This document shows, piece by piece, positions 45,301 to 56,307 of a stretch of 64,000 bases of DNA. This stretch comes from Turritopsis dohrnii. Lineage: Eukaryota > Cnidaria > Hydrozoa > Anthoathecata > Oceaniidae. The position numbers and the translations under genes are program-made. The stretch lies in the NCBI GenBank assembly GCA_027922465.2, contig BQMF02000030.1, forward strand, positions 310,001 to 374,000. The letters are read 5' to 3'. A model generated the notes under the pieces. It had not been told where the DNA came from and did no database searches. It saw nothing but the letters and a program-made list of their open reading frames with translations. How positions within the stretch are numbered: the first letter of the stretch is position 1; the number at the start of each line of letters is the position of its first letter.

Positions 45301-48300
45301 TGTAACGTATGTGATATCCTGCTCATTTAAAAGGTGACAAAAAATTTAAAAAAATTCAAATAGAGTTACTATCAAGGATGTACATTGCCAATGATGAACA
45401 TAAGGTATAAAGTGTTTCTCGCCACATTGTGTCATAGCAACGTTAACTATGTCATTAGTAAGAAAGTGGGAAAATTTGTTGAAAAATCACTGTAAAGGAG
45501 TGCATTTTTATAGAAATATTCATATCATCTCAATAAAAAAGCTCTTCATCTCAGTGACTTTTTGACGATTTTACCGACTGGTGTTTATCATCATTAAAGA
45601 TAAAAAACCTCACTTACTTTGACGTCAACTCATAAAGTCGAATTTTGTTTTGATATTCTAGTTCTTTTTTCTCGTATTCAGCTTGTATTTCCCGAACCTT
45701 CAAAAGAAGAATTTAGTTATATCACAGTGTTGATGTGATCAAAGTGAAGCAAAGACTTTGATAATGCCCAAGATGTTTACATAAGGATATAAATGATCAA
45801 ATGGTACAAAGTTCTTTTTTTATAAGGAAAGGCCAGAGTTCAAATACTGACACGAGTCTTATATTGAGTTATTGTGTCTACTCAGTTTGTATACAGAACT
45901 CTTATCAAAATTTTGCTGCTTAGCTATGCTTTCTAGTTTAATATGATATTGTTCTAAGTATTTTGTTTAGTTATTTTAGCTTATTTATTTGTCACAAATA
46001 TTTTGATAATAGAAATATAAACTTACTTGTTTTTCATGCGACATTTCAAGCTGCATAACTGCCTGCTTGTGAATGACTTCTTGCTCCTTCAGAAAAAAAG
46101 AAGCTTCATCGAGTCATCGCAGAAATCAGCATAAGAGCAACATAACAAATATATGTTTTGTGCAAAGGAACTGAATCCCCCTTATCTATACCTTCAGTTC
46201 TCGATGCCGCTTTAACTCCAAGTCCTGGATGGTATTCTGGTGTTCATTTAGCTTTGATTCCAGCTCAGAAATAGTGGCAGATGCCTACAGAAAAAGGTAA
46301 CACCAAAATAGTTTGATCTCTCGTTATCTAATAAATCTTAATCCCATCCTAAATCAGTAAGACCAACAATAATTATCTATTTTAATTTGTAAGGTAGCAA
46401 GTGATTAGGCAAAACTATTTAACCAATTACTTACAATAGTGCCAGATAACGATTTGACATGAATTCAGTAAAAAATATATTTAAGGTTACTGTAAAGGAA
46501 AAAATTGGTAAAAATCACATTTTCTGATTTTTTGATATTATTATAGAGCGGAGCTTAATTTTCCATATGCAATAAATCTTTTTTGTCAAAAGTGTTTTTA
46601 TTTCCCAAAATACGAGGAAAAACCGTTTTTGAGAGAAAATTCTGCAGGAGGGTTTTAAATAAAACATGTAAACATTTTTCTTTTCCATTGAGTTAATCTA
46701 ATTAGTCATTGCCATTAGATTGTTGAGAAAGAAAATTTATAACAACAGAGCACCATTCCGCATGTTTGTTTATCATGCTGAAAGTTTCCAGCTGAGTAAT
46801 TTTTTAAAACCGCGTTTTCTCAAAATTAAATTTATGTAAAAATTCTACCAATAAGGAGTTCCTGTGACACGAATATTTATCGAATTGCTAAAATAATTAT
46901 ACCCACGTGATTACAACAGACTGTAGAACAAAACCGTGTCACAGTTTTTGAAATAATTATGCCAATCAAAAATAAATCGTTGCTTTAGCTTTGGAGTTAG
47001 CATAATTATGTTACTTAAAACTTCTTTCATCATAACTTTTGAAAGACTTAATTATTTAAAAAACGCTGACACGGTTTTTGAGTTCGATCTTTTGGGAACA
47101 TGATGCAATAATCTTTAGAAAGAAATTTCAAAAATCTGTGTCACAGGAACTTGTCAAACACAACTACAAACTTTTTTGTTTTCAGCTCAAATTTCCAAAA
47201 AATGATTAATTTACCTTTTTGCAAATTAGACCATCTTTTAGAGGAAAAACAGAGCTTTTCAGAAATATATACTTTTATATAATAATTGTTTAAAACTTGG
47301 GAGTTATTGTGTAAAAACCAAAGGTGTGCATTTTTCCTTTACAGTAACCTTAATAGCATAAATACTACACAAGATGACTATGAACACATAAATGACTTAA
47401 GAAAACATATTCTTGTGACAGGAAATTCTTGTGGAAAAGACTGATTGCATATTGAAAAATAAATCACAAAGTGAACTAGATCAGCCTTTCTAATTCGCGT
47501 CGGCAATCTGCAAATGCCGACATAAATGCCAACGTATTTGGCGAAATTGTAAAGTTATTTTCAAAAATATTGCCGACGTAAATAATTTTGAACCAAACTG
47601 AAAATTGTTAAATAATTTCTTTGGCCTCATCTTGATATTCGCTTTTCTCAACCAATTCCGAGTTCGCGTTCCACAACTTGTCAACCATCTTACTTGAGGC
47701 TGTTTTAAGTATGACTATACGGAAGGGTAAAGTCTGATTTACACGTGAGTACGGAAACTTGTGTCTACTCTATAGTAAAACGATCTTATCGTCCGTTTAG
47801 AAATCAAATCAGGAAAAATTGACGCGGGAAAGAAAGGAAGAAACTTTGAGATTATTTCTTTGATAGATTTTCAATGGAAATTTACTTAATAGTCAGGGAT
47901 TTTTCCAAGCACTTTTGGTTACTACCGTCTGTCGTAGAGAAGATTGAGTTTTACAGTTCAGGAAGCTCCACAATTTTAGAGATTTCAATCTCCACAAACA
48001 GGCCTTGTCATGATAGGCATGCGTAGGGAGTTGGAAACTAAGATGTTTTTTTATTATATGAATAACATAAAAACGAGTCCTACTGGTACCACTTTCGTTT
48101 TCATTTTCTTTCGTAACGTGAAAAAATGAATGTGTATAACAAAGGAAATTTCAAAATTACCTTAGCAACGGTGGTCGCTCTCCCTAGCAACGGGACATTT
48201 GGTGAATAATGGCCTAATTACTCTCTCAGAAGATGTTTTTAAATACTACGCATTAAAGAGCTAAAAAATGTTTAACTGAAATGAATGGAAATGAATTGAG

Positions 48301-51300
48301 TTTCACTTTTCGTGAATTGAAAGGATTTCAAATTGCCGACGTAAATTCTACTTTTGCCGACGTATTATGGATTTTACGTGCTTTGCGTCGACAATTTTTT
48401 GCCGAGGTAAATGAATCTGAACTAGAAAGGCTGTAGATAAAATATTCAGGTTATCGATTTGTTATAAATTCTGCAAAAATATCTTTCTGCAACCTTTTGC
48501 TCTTAAAATAAGATTAAAGAAAAACCTTTGATGAAGCAATGGTTCTTTCTTTTTTCATTTTGTCAAACGTTTCATCTGATTTTTTCCGAAGACTGTTTAA
48601 TGCAGTTTCATGGTCCATATTCAGATGTTTTGTTTCTCTCTCCAACTGCGCTATTCTAATGAAAAGGTTAACATATAAGAACGTTATCAAGTATAAGGGT
48701 AAGTTTCTAAAATAGTGGTTATGTAAAAGTTCATTTGATTCTATATAAACTATTATAAAAATTAATATTGCCAAGTTAAATTGCACTGTAGTATTTTCCT
48801 TAAACTTAAGAGAAAATCAAAATATGGAAAATTTGTAATACACAAAATGTCAACATTTGCATTTATGAGGAATGATAGCGTCCAGCTCAACAAAAAACTT
48901 CATGCCATGTACTTAAAGTATACTATAGACAGCGCAAACAAAGCAAGAGAAACAAAAATGGATACACAATTTTCCAGCTGTTTCCGTTACCTTTTTGAAT
49001 CTTTCTCTTTCGAATCTGCTAATTTTTTCAAGCTTTCATTTAATTCTTCCTGAGTATAAAAACAGTTGATAAGAATCTTCAAACTGTCTGAATGGCATCC
49101 ATATCAAAGTAATGATAAATAACAGGTTTCTATTTCTTGAAATTGTAAGAATGAATTACGTGCTTTGTACCTTTTCCTTCTGTAATTTTAATTTTTCCAA
49201 ACTGCTAATTTCATTATTTTTTCGTAAATCTTCCATTTGCTTAGAAAGTGAAGCATTTTCCATCAACTATACAAATGAAAAAAAAAAAAAAATTCAATTA
49301 TAATAACAGCATTTAAGGCTTTGAATGGCTGAGTGACTTTTCAAAAACATAAATTCGAAAAAAATGAAGAATTTTTACAATCTAAAAACGTTCTACCAGT
49401 TCTTCCTTCTCGATCGCAAAATCAGCTTTTAGAGATTTCATCTTCTCGTCTGCTTCAACAATTATTTCTTCAATATTCTCTCGATGCATCTTCTGTATTT
49501 TGAACATTTCAGTCTCAAAATCATTCAGCCTGTCGTACATCTAAGAGAGAACATTCTATTAACGGACATGAAGAAGGGAACTGGAGAGGTTTTACAAAAT
49601 TACAGTAAAGGCAACTCATTTATTCATAATAACTTTAAACATACTTAGTTTTTCAAACTAATCGCAAAGACCTTGCAGTGCATTGAATGAATTATTGCAA
49701 AATTAAGCTACCATAACCACATGTGAAACTAACCATTTTCTCGTATTCTACAGCAGTGGAGGAAGCTTTCTTCTGAACCATGTCATTCAACCTTTCTACT
49801 TCAATCAGATGTCTCTCCTGCATGTGTCTCATTTCCTCATTGGCATGTTTTACTAAAAATAAAATTGTAACATTTCAGAGGATTTATACTTTTGAAGGAG
49901 AACGGAGGTCAAAAACGTTTCTTGCATAAATCTTTGCTTGCCATTAATTTGGCTTAAAACATCTTTTGTTTCAGAATTCTGACTGATACCTATCTCCATA
50001 ACAACATAAACTGAAAAACAACATTTCAGAAACTCTCATCATCAATTACCAGCTTATGTTTTTCTAACTGCGAAGGAACATAGTTAGATATACAGTAATA
50101 TTATGGCAAATGACAAAACAAAATACCTTTTTTGTCATAATCTTTCAATGCAACCTCTAGTTCAGAGATCTTTGATTGAAAGTATTGCTTCAAGTCACTC
50201 ATTTCAACATTCTTACGATCAAGAATCTATTATGAAATGACAATGAAAATCATCGTTGTGGCTAATCATATTATTTTTTACAGAGTACTTACAATATCAT
50301 AGACACAAGAGTATGAGTCTTATCATGATTTGATATTTCATTTTTGCTAAGAGAGGCTGAAGGTCTAAAATTACAAACCTTTTTCACCATTTGATCATGC
50401 TGCTGTTGCAGTTTCAAAGTCTCCTCCTTCACCTTCCCATCTACCAATTTCAATTTTAACTCAAGCTAAAATATGGCAGAATCACCAGTAAACGTTTAGT
50501 TATAAAAAATACAGAATCCATAATAATTATGTTGCGGGAATAAAATATATAAATTCCAGGAAGAAAATGTTGACAGACGTTAGTAATATTATAAATAGCA
50601 TACCTCTCTTTCTCTTGTAGTATTCCTATTTTTAGTAGTTCTATTTTTAGCATCCTATGAAAAACACAATCACATTTGCCTCACAGCTTCAACGTTCACC
50701 AAAACAATAGGCAGTGTTCTCTATTTTTAACTTTCACATTTGACAGTCTTGGCTTTTTCAGCCATCTTAACAGCTTATAGTTTTTCTTTTTATTCAGTGC
50801 ATTCCCCAAACAGGTCTGTTAATAAATCAGTGTACTTTTTAGTGATACAATATACCTGTTGAAAAGTTATTGTAGCATATAAAAAGACAATCAACTTTCT
50901 CACCAGCTACGTCAACTTACGTCCTCGGTATAAACGACATCAAGATCATTCTTTATTTTAACATGATTATTTCGTTGGAGTTCGGTACTGTTCAAATTGT
51001 CACCGTCATTGTCGTCCAAAAACTCAGCTAGGTCATTTAAATTGGATAGATTAAATGAACCTTCAGTTCGCTCCCCATGGACTTTTTTCATTGTTGGTGG
51101 AGATTCCAGCAGCGAGTTAGTCAACATAAATCTGGTACATAGGCAGAAGTTACATATATGGTATTTCTGCAATACAGTTATAATTAAGTACAATAAAGTG
51201 TAATTTTTAGAAAGTTCTCACCGTTCATGTTTGTGTGGAGACAAAATATGTTTGTACTTTGGATAACTTTCATGGTTGATTGTTTGAAATAGGATGGAGT

Positions 51301-54300
51301 CTACAAAAAATGCAACCACTGTCAAGTGATGATGTAGTAACAGTACAAACTTTGTTTTCAGGACCGAATCTCAGTGCTGTTAAATCTTAATACTCCACTG
51401 AGATGCACTAAAAAGCAGCATATCACCCCATTTAAGAGGCATTTTAACAACAACACATTGTATCCAAATTTAGAGCAATAATTTGGGAATAAAACGTGAA
51501 TAAAAAGTGAACTATGTGGCTGAAACACATTTCAAAAACATTGGATTGCTTTCATTAGTTTACTCATTAACTAATACACACAAAACCAAAAAAGAAAATT
51601 TAGTTACAAAAGTCTTTTGCCTACCATCGAACTCGTCACCTTCCAACCAGTCAGGTCCAATAAATGATTTCTAAATTACAGTCATCTCTATCAATATTGG
51701 GAATCACAGAGAATGCAAGAGGATAAAAACCATTAACGTTGCCAACCTTATGTTTGCCATTTGCGGTTTCGTCCAAGTACGAACTCTACAAATGGAAATA
51801 ATATGTGAAATAATATGAAAGTCAACATTATCAGAGCACAAGGTTACAACCGCCAGATAAGTACATGTTTTGAATTCAACAAAATCAATTATTAAAGGAT
51901 TTGTTTTGTAAGGAATAAGAAATGGTTATTATCCTCTTTTCACAGTCAAATGAAACAAAAGAATTAATAAGGTAGAAATACAGTGAATATACCATTAAAA
52001 ACTACACGTTTTTCGACAATTCCATGTTTATATTTGATTAACAAGCTTTCGGAGGCGTACCGCTCTCCATGATCACGTCAATAGTGTACAAACAGATTAA
52101 ATTTTTTTCTAAAATATGTTACATAATACAATAGAAATTAAATGCTAGAATAATTCTAAAGGTAAAGATTGGCTAGTTTTGTTTAAGCTAGGTTTGTCAC
52201 GGCTAATTAATAGACTCTCCTTGATGGTGAGCTTAAAGTCGTTAGACTCACGAGACAAAATATCAAAATCGTTAAACGAAGGAGAGACATGACACTGGCG
52301 AGAATGCTCTAACACGGCAGAAATCTGATTAGGCTGTAGTGATTTCTGTTTGTCAGTTAAATGCGAGATTCCAAGATGCTCACAAATTCGGACTTTAAAA
52401 TGGCGTTTAGTTTTGCCAAAATAAGTAGCATTGCAGCTACTACACTTAAAACGATAAACAAGTCCAGATTGCAGCAATATCGGAATCTTATCCTTAAAAT
52501 GAAAAAGGGATCGTAATTTAACACTGGCACGAAATATAACACGAATGTCACAGTGCGATAACTTCTCTCGGAAAAGGCTATGTAACTGAGAACGAATGTT
52601 TAATGAAGTATTACCCAAAAAGGGTAAAACAAACAAAAACGTTTTTTTCGGAACGGTGTGAACCTCCAACTTAGGTCGATAAAGTCTATTGAGAAAGGTC
52701 CTAATACAAGAATTAATCATATTTGAGGGGTAACCATTCTTCTTAAAGACATCTTTAAGAAAAACCGTTTCCTCATGGAATTTACAATAGTTAGAGCAAA
52801 TATTAAAACAGCGATGTAATAAAGAGTACATTAAGCCATGTTTATAAGATGTAGGTATAAAGCTATTGCGAAATGTCAACGTATGCTTTTACAAGAAGAA
52901 ATCAAGGAAAAGAAAAGCAGAATTCGTCATTTGTCATCGAGAATTGAATTGGTTAAAGCTTCTCTGTCTAATATCTTGTCGTTTATTGATTTTACTCATA
53001 TTTGTACAGTGTTCTTAGTTTCTAACAATAAAGCTATTAAGCATAATGTTCGCACACACGAGAAGAAGTTATATAACCTTGTTAATGAGAATAAATCTGT
53101 TACGCATGATCCAGAGAAAGTAGTTTATAACTTTTCATCTTATAATTTATCAGATAGTGAAAAGGTTTTGTTATGTAAAGGTTTAAATTTTTCTATTCCA
53201 CCCAAAAAATTGCAATATGCCGATTTTCTTATGCCTTTTGAATTGTTATTTCGTGATATTAAGCCAGAGTCAGGGAACAGTTTTGACAAGGATCTTGTTA
53301 AGACTAGACTCAAGGATATAGCGCTTTCATCATATTCTTCTTACAACAACAATCCTGCTCAGTCTAATTTATCCCCCAGCGAACAAGCTGCCCTTCGCAA
53401 TTTGCTTAACAATGAAACCATTGTCATTCAAAAAGCTGACAAGGGTAATGTAGTTGTTATCATTAATAAGCATGATTATCATAACGCCGTTAAATCGCTC
53501 CTTAAAGATGCCACCAAGTTTCGAAAAATTGATATACCAGCTGGAAAAGATATTAATTTTATTATTAGTATTGAAAATAAAATCAAGAACGCTTGTAAAC
53601 GTCTATACGAAAAAAATATTATTACTGAAACTGTTTACAAAAAACTTAGCCCTTGTGGTTCTCAGCCAGGTGTGTTATATGGCCTGCCTAAAGTCCACAA
53701 GCCTTGTGTTAACGGTGTGCCTCCATTTCGACCTATTTTGTCTGCTATTGGTACACCTAGTTACTCCTTAGCTAAGTTTTTTGCACCTTTGCTAGCTACT
53801 ATTACGACCAATGAATTTACTGTCAAAGATTCTTTTTCTTTTGCTAATGACATTTGCACTCAGAACTCTCTTCATTATATGGCTAGTTTTGATGTTGATT
53901 CTCTTTTTACTAACGTTCCTCTTCATGAAACCATTGATATTTGTGTTGATCAATTGTTTCCTGAAGCCAATACTAAGGTCAATGGGATTTCCAAAAAGGA
54001 TTTTCGTAAACTTTTAGAACTCGCTTCTACTGAATCCTTTTTTATATTTGACGGTTGCTATTATAAACAGATTGATGGTGTAGCCATGGGCTCACCGCTA
54101 GGACCTACTTTAGCCAATGCTTTTATGTGCTATTATGAACGGAAATGGCTTGATGAATGCCCTGTTGAATTTAAGCCTACATACTATAAACGATATGTAG
54201 ATGATATTTTTGTAATGTTTTCTTCCCTGGATCATATAGACAAATTTTATAACTACCTTAACACGAGACATAAAAGCATTTCATTTACTAAGGAGATTGA

Positions 54301-56307
54301 GAATAACTTTACTCTCTCCTTTTTGGATGTTTTTGTATCTAGGAAAGGGAATCAATTTGTAACTAATATCTACCGTAAATCAACCTTTAGTGGTGTCTAT
54401 ACTAATTTTAATAGCTTTATACCTACATCTTATAAACATGGCTTAATGTACTCTTTATTACATCGCTGTTTTAATATTTGCTCTAACTATTGTAAATTCC
54501 ATGAGGAAACGGTTTTTCTTAAAGATGTCTTTAAGAAGAATGGTTACCCCTCAAATATGATTAATTCTTGTATTAGGACCTTTCTCAATAGACTTTATCG
54601 ACCTAAGTTGGAGGTTCACACCGTTCCGAAAAAACCGTTTTTGTTTGTTTTACCCTTTTTGGGTAATACTTCATTAAACATTCGTTCTCAGTTACATAGC
54701 CTTTTCCGAGAGAAGTTACCGCACTGTGACATTCGTGTTATATTTCGTGCCAGTGTTAAATTACGATCCCTTTTTCATTTTAAGAATAAGATTCCGATAT
54801 TGCTGCAATCTGGACTTGTTTATCGTTTTAAGTGTAGTAGCTGCAATGCTACTTATTTTGGCAAAACTAAACGCCATTTTAAAGTCCGAATTTGTGAGCA
54901 TCTTGGAATCTCGCATTTAACTGACAAACAGAAATCACTACAGCCTAATCAGATTTCTGCCGTGTTAGAGCATTCTCGCCAGTGTCATGTCTCTCCTTCG
55001 TTTAACGATTTTGATATTTTGTCTCGTGAGTCTAACGACTTTAAGCTCACCATCAAGGAGAGTCTATTAATTAGCCGTGACAAACCTAGCTTAAACAAAA
55101 CTAGCCAATCTTTACCTTTAGAATTATTCTAGCATTTAATTTCTATTGTATTATGTAACATATTTTAGAAAAAAATTTAATCTGTTTGTACACTATTGAC
55201 GTGATCATGGAGACCGGTATGCCTCCGAAAGCTTGTTAATCAAATATAAACATGGAATTGTCGAAAAACGTGTAGTTTTTAATGGTATATTCACTGAATT
55301 TTTACTAGACAGCTTTACAACATGATAAGGTAGAAATAACGTAGAAAAACATTGACTGATCATCATTCTTAGCAAATGTGAGAACTTGTTCCTTGATTAA
55401 TCATAATGATACCAACCATATATGCAGGTATTGTTGGCAATTTTCCAGATGGTGGCCTTTTAACGAAAGGCTCACGAATGTTTCCATTTTCGATCATCTG
55501 CAGCAAAATTTGAGCATACAAATTTCGGTTTTTCCTGAAACAAAAAAAGCATTAAAAAGACTAAAGCAATTATACTGAAATAAACCTTTACACAATGATT
55601 TTAAAAGATTATCTGTTGGAAAGTACAACCTCTCAATAACAGTTTCAATAGAAGGATCACATAACTTCTTTATCCACACAGATACTGTTCCTCGTTCTAA
55701 AATGGAATACCTTTTAGGATAAGGAAAGATGAAAACTCAATTAAAAGAAGTAGTACAAAAGTTTACAGAGTCATCAGACAATCTGAGTATGATGTATGAC
55801 CAGTCAATACTTAGAAATGACTTGCTTTGAAAATAAAGAAACACTTTTAGGGGGTATACACGTAAAGATTCTTTAAAAATCGTTCTTTTAACAGGCGTTT
55901 TAATGCTTTAATTTAAATTGTACACCAAAAAGTTAAGTTTCAGCGTCTCAACTCATAAATTATTCATGACCGCGTTGACTTTTTGATGTACAAAATTAAA
56001 TTTAAATTTAGCATTAAAACACCTGCTTAAAAGAAAAATCTTTCAAGAATCTTTATGAGTAAACCCCCCTTTAGAAATAATTAAAAAAAACTTTTTTCAA
56101 TCACAAAAATGTTTTTTCAACTATTAACTGATAAATAGAATAAGGGAATTTTCGTGATCTCAATAGACATACATTAAAATTTATAATCAATGAAATATTA
56201 TTACCTTCCTTTGATTGTACTTTGACAACTAGTGGCTTCATACACTGCAGCAACTCCCGAAAAGTTTCATCCAGATTTTTTTGGTCACTAGTGCCTCTTC
56301 TTGGCAT
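39357..56307 (-). CDS. CEP112: CEP112-like centrosomal coiled-coil protein, about 30 exons
   Basis: Exons (minus strand, in order): 56307-56205, 55696-55630, 55534-55417, 51785-51747, 51670-51625, 51300-51222, 51131-50921, 50654-50604, 50465-50379, 50226-50127, 49852-49734, 49540-49397, 49266-49171, 49049-48991, 48655-48526, 46284-46192, 46086-46027, 45697-45618, 44790-44655, 44575-44468, 43820-43719, 43603-43523, 43285-43241, 43144-43046, 42620-42534, 41856-41794, 41664-41612, 41351-41255, 41170-41081, 40042-39977, 39497-39357. A small exon near 43482-43446 is uncertain. The N-terminus is the DUF4485 domain (LLQCMKPLVVKV, VWIKKLCDPS, RNLYAQILLQMIENGNI, LPTIPAYM); most of the rest is coiled coil. 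The C-terminus ELEETIDSMRQQIEMLQSRA then LLQEELHMS matches the end of vertebrate CEP112. The role (centrosome component) is by homology only. The stop is TAG at 39359-39357. Confidence 0.92.
40249..40890. mobile_element. 638-bp TIR element in a CEP112 intron
   Basis: Ends CCTTAAGGGAAGAAATTGTT mirror each other for about 30 bp (40251 onward and up to 40888), flanked by TA on both sides. Many TCCGCAAAA units are spread through the right half and two occur at the left. The TA-CCTTA start is shared with the 35272-36249 element, which suggests related families. No coding capacity. Confidence 0.78.
41358..41517. mobile_element. Tigger/pogo-like small element in a CEP112 intron
   Basis: Runs from CGAATCTTTATAATTCGAAC to TTCGAATTAGAGAGCTTACT and then GTA. 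It contains CATGGTCCCTTCACCGATAA in reverse orientation relative to the copies at 42344 and 24563. It begins only 6 bp past the upper edge of the exon at 41255-41351, so it lies almost on the acceptor. Confidence 0.6.
42344..42520. mobile_element. Tigger/pogo-like small element, second CEP112 copy
   Basis: From GCGAACTCTCTCTAATTCGA to TTATAGAGATTCGACTGCAT, with internal CGGTGAAGAGACCATAAAAT. The family member at 41358 is in the opposite orientation. It ends about 14 bp before the exon at 42534-42620, on its donor side. Confidence 0.6.
42917..43039. mobile_element. CCCAGTGGG TIR element beside a CEP112 splice donor
   Basis: Ends CTAGTGGGTAAAATCGTCAA and TTCAACAAATTTCCCCAGTG mirror each other imperfectly. 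The right end stops about 6 bp from the exon edge at 43046, so part of the intron side of the splice donor (GTAAAGTTCCCACTGG on the minus strand) comes from the element. Confidence 0.65.
44938..45022. repeat. 85-bp palindromic TIR element in a CEP112 intron
   Basis: The arms TGTGATACTCCAGGGGATTT plus TGATAAC, and GTTATCAAAATCCCCTG plus CAGCGCCACA, face each other around a 25-bp centre. The right-arm word also ends the relic at 4443-4634. Probably a minimal non-autonomous transposon. Confidence 0.65.
45465..45583. mobile_element. CCCAGTGGG family TIR element, CEP112 intron
   Basis: AGTGGGAAAATTTGTTGAA at one end and TTTGACGATTTTACCGACTG at the other, with mirrored AATCACTG and CAGTGACTTTT cores. 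Length and layout match 7210-7327 and 42917-43039. It stops about 35 bp from the exon at 45618-45697. Confidence 0.6.
46481..47353. mobile_element. 865-bp TIR element with TTAA flanks
   Basis: The 19-bp end GGTTACTGTAAAGGAAAAA (46485-46503) is mirrored exactly at 47331-47349, and TTAA flanks both sides (46481-46484, 47350-47353). TTAA duplication is the piggyBac signature, although piggyBac ends usually start with CC. TA duplication with TT/AA in the ends is the alternative. No transposase frame; the interior is very AT-rich. Confidence 0.72.
47477..48438. mobile_element. 952-bp TIR element with 5-bp duplication
   Basis: The end CAGCCTTTCTAATTC is mirrored by GAACTAGAAAGGCTG with one mismatch (element 47482-48433). 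The direct repeat TAGAT flanks it (47477-47481 and 48434-48438). Subterminal GCCGACGTAAA-type words occur near both ends. CAG...CTG ends with a 5-bp duplication suggest a hAT-related group. It occupies the CEP112 intron between exons 48655-48526 and 46284-46192. Confidence 0.75.
52145..52879 (-). pseudogene. Inverted partial copy of the PLE C-terminus
   Basis: The left arm read on the minus strand gives the same last ~240 residues as the main frame: part of the thumb and the whole GIY-YIG domain, through the stop. Only a few amino-acid differences are visible (for example KTFLF versus KPFLF, KLSHC versus KLPHC, FKDKI versus FKNKI). It lacks the RT palm. Its ATG (in MTFRN) lies just past the arm edge and is chance. 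Part of the element's terminal structure rather than a gene. Confidence 0.88.
52838..55132 (+). CDS. Penelope-like RT with GIY-YIG endonuclease
   Basis: 764 codons, uninterrupted. Seen in order: IQKADKGNVVVIINKHDYH, then CGSQPGVLYGLPKVHKP and FRPILSAIGTPSYSLAKFF (RT fingers), YMASFDVDSLFTNVPLHET (A), DGVAMGSPLGPTLANAFMC (B) and YKRYVDDIFVMF (C, YVDD), then thumb. The C-terminal domain begins LVYRFKCSSCNATYFGKTKR with a CxxC pair, followed by VRICEHLG and later ESLLISRDKPSLN, the GIY-YIG arrangement of these elements. The first 10 codons come from antisense of the left arm, so the true start may be the ATG at 52880 or be lost by 5' truncation. It would cut target DNA and prime its own cDNA. 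Catalytic residues look intact. Confidence 0.92.
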   Translation: MFIRCRYKAIAKCQRMLLQEEIKEKKSRIRHLSSRIELVKASLSNILSFIDFTHICTVFLVSNNKAIKHNVRTHEKKLYNLVNENKSVTHDPEKVVYNFSSYNLSDSEKVLLCKGLNFSIPPKKLQYADFLMPFELLFRDIKPESGNSFDKDLVKTRLKDIALSSYSSYNNNPAQSNLSPSEQAALRNLLNNETIVIQKADKGNVVVIINKHDYHNAVKSLLKDATKFRKIDIPAGKDINFIISIENKIKNACKRLYEKNIITETVYKKLSPCGSQPGVLYGLPKVHKPCVNGVPPFRPILSAIGTPSYSLAKFFAPLLATITTNEFTVKDSFSFANDICTQNSLHYMASFDVDSLFTNVPLHETIDICVDQLFPEANTKVNGISKKDFRKLLELASTESFFIFDGCYYKQIDGVAMGSPLGPTLANAFMCYYERKWLDECPVEFKPTYYKRYVDDIFVMFSSLDHIDKFYNYLNTRHKSISFTKEIENNFTLSFLDVFVSRKGNQFVTNIYRKSTFSGVYTNFNSFIPTSYKHGLMYSLLHRCFNICSNYCKFHEETVFLKDVFKKNGYPSNMINSCIRTFLNRLYRPKLEVHTVPKKPFLFVLPFLGNTSLNIRSQLHSLFREKLPHCDIRVIFRASVKLRSLFHFKNKIPILLQSGLVYRFKCSSCNATYFGKTKRHFKVRICEHLGISHLTDKQKSLQPNQISAVLEHSRQCHVSPSFNDFDILSRESNDFKLTIKESLLISRDKPSLNKTSQSLPLELF
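55850..56069. mobile_element. 220-bp TIR element in CEP112 intron 1
   Basis: The ends GGGGGTATACACGTAAAGAT and ATCTTTATGAGTAAACCCCC mirror each other, and the similarity continues inward for about 70 bp (GTTTTAATGCT on both arms). Flanks CTTTTAG and CTTTAG may be an imperfect duplication. No coding capacity. Confidence 0.7.

Larger units (their letters stand above)
51967..55338 (+). mobile_element. Penelope-like element with 887-bp inverted arms
   Basis: Left arm 51981-52867 and right arm 54410-55296 are reverse complements of equal length with few differences. The unique centre is 52868-54409, and 28 bp follow the right arm. The 14-bp direct repeat ATAAGGTAGAAATA flanks the whole (51967-51980 and 55325-55338), marking one insertion event. 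It lies in the CEP112 intron between exons 3 and 4, on the strand opposite to that gene. Partial inverted copies at the 5' side are known for Penelope-like elements. The small divergence between arms and the open frame suggest a young insertion. Confidence 0.9.

Noticed and set aside
50050..50063. A 14-bp micro-exon in the CEP112-like gene
   Set aside because: It has AG and GT borders, but using it puts a stop at the start of the next exon. The exons on either side join in phase without it.
52838..52879. The first codons of the Penelope-like frame as a real N-terminus
   Set aside because: They come from the antisense of the left inverted arm, so the ATG at 52838 is likely fortuitous; the ATG at 52880 or a lost upstream start is more plausible.
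51981..55296. The Penelope-like arms as an assembly inversion
   Set aside because: A 14-bp target duplication flanks the whole structure, the arms differ at several bases and 28 bp of unique sequence follows the right arm, all of which fit a real insertion.
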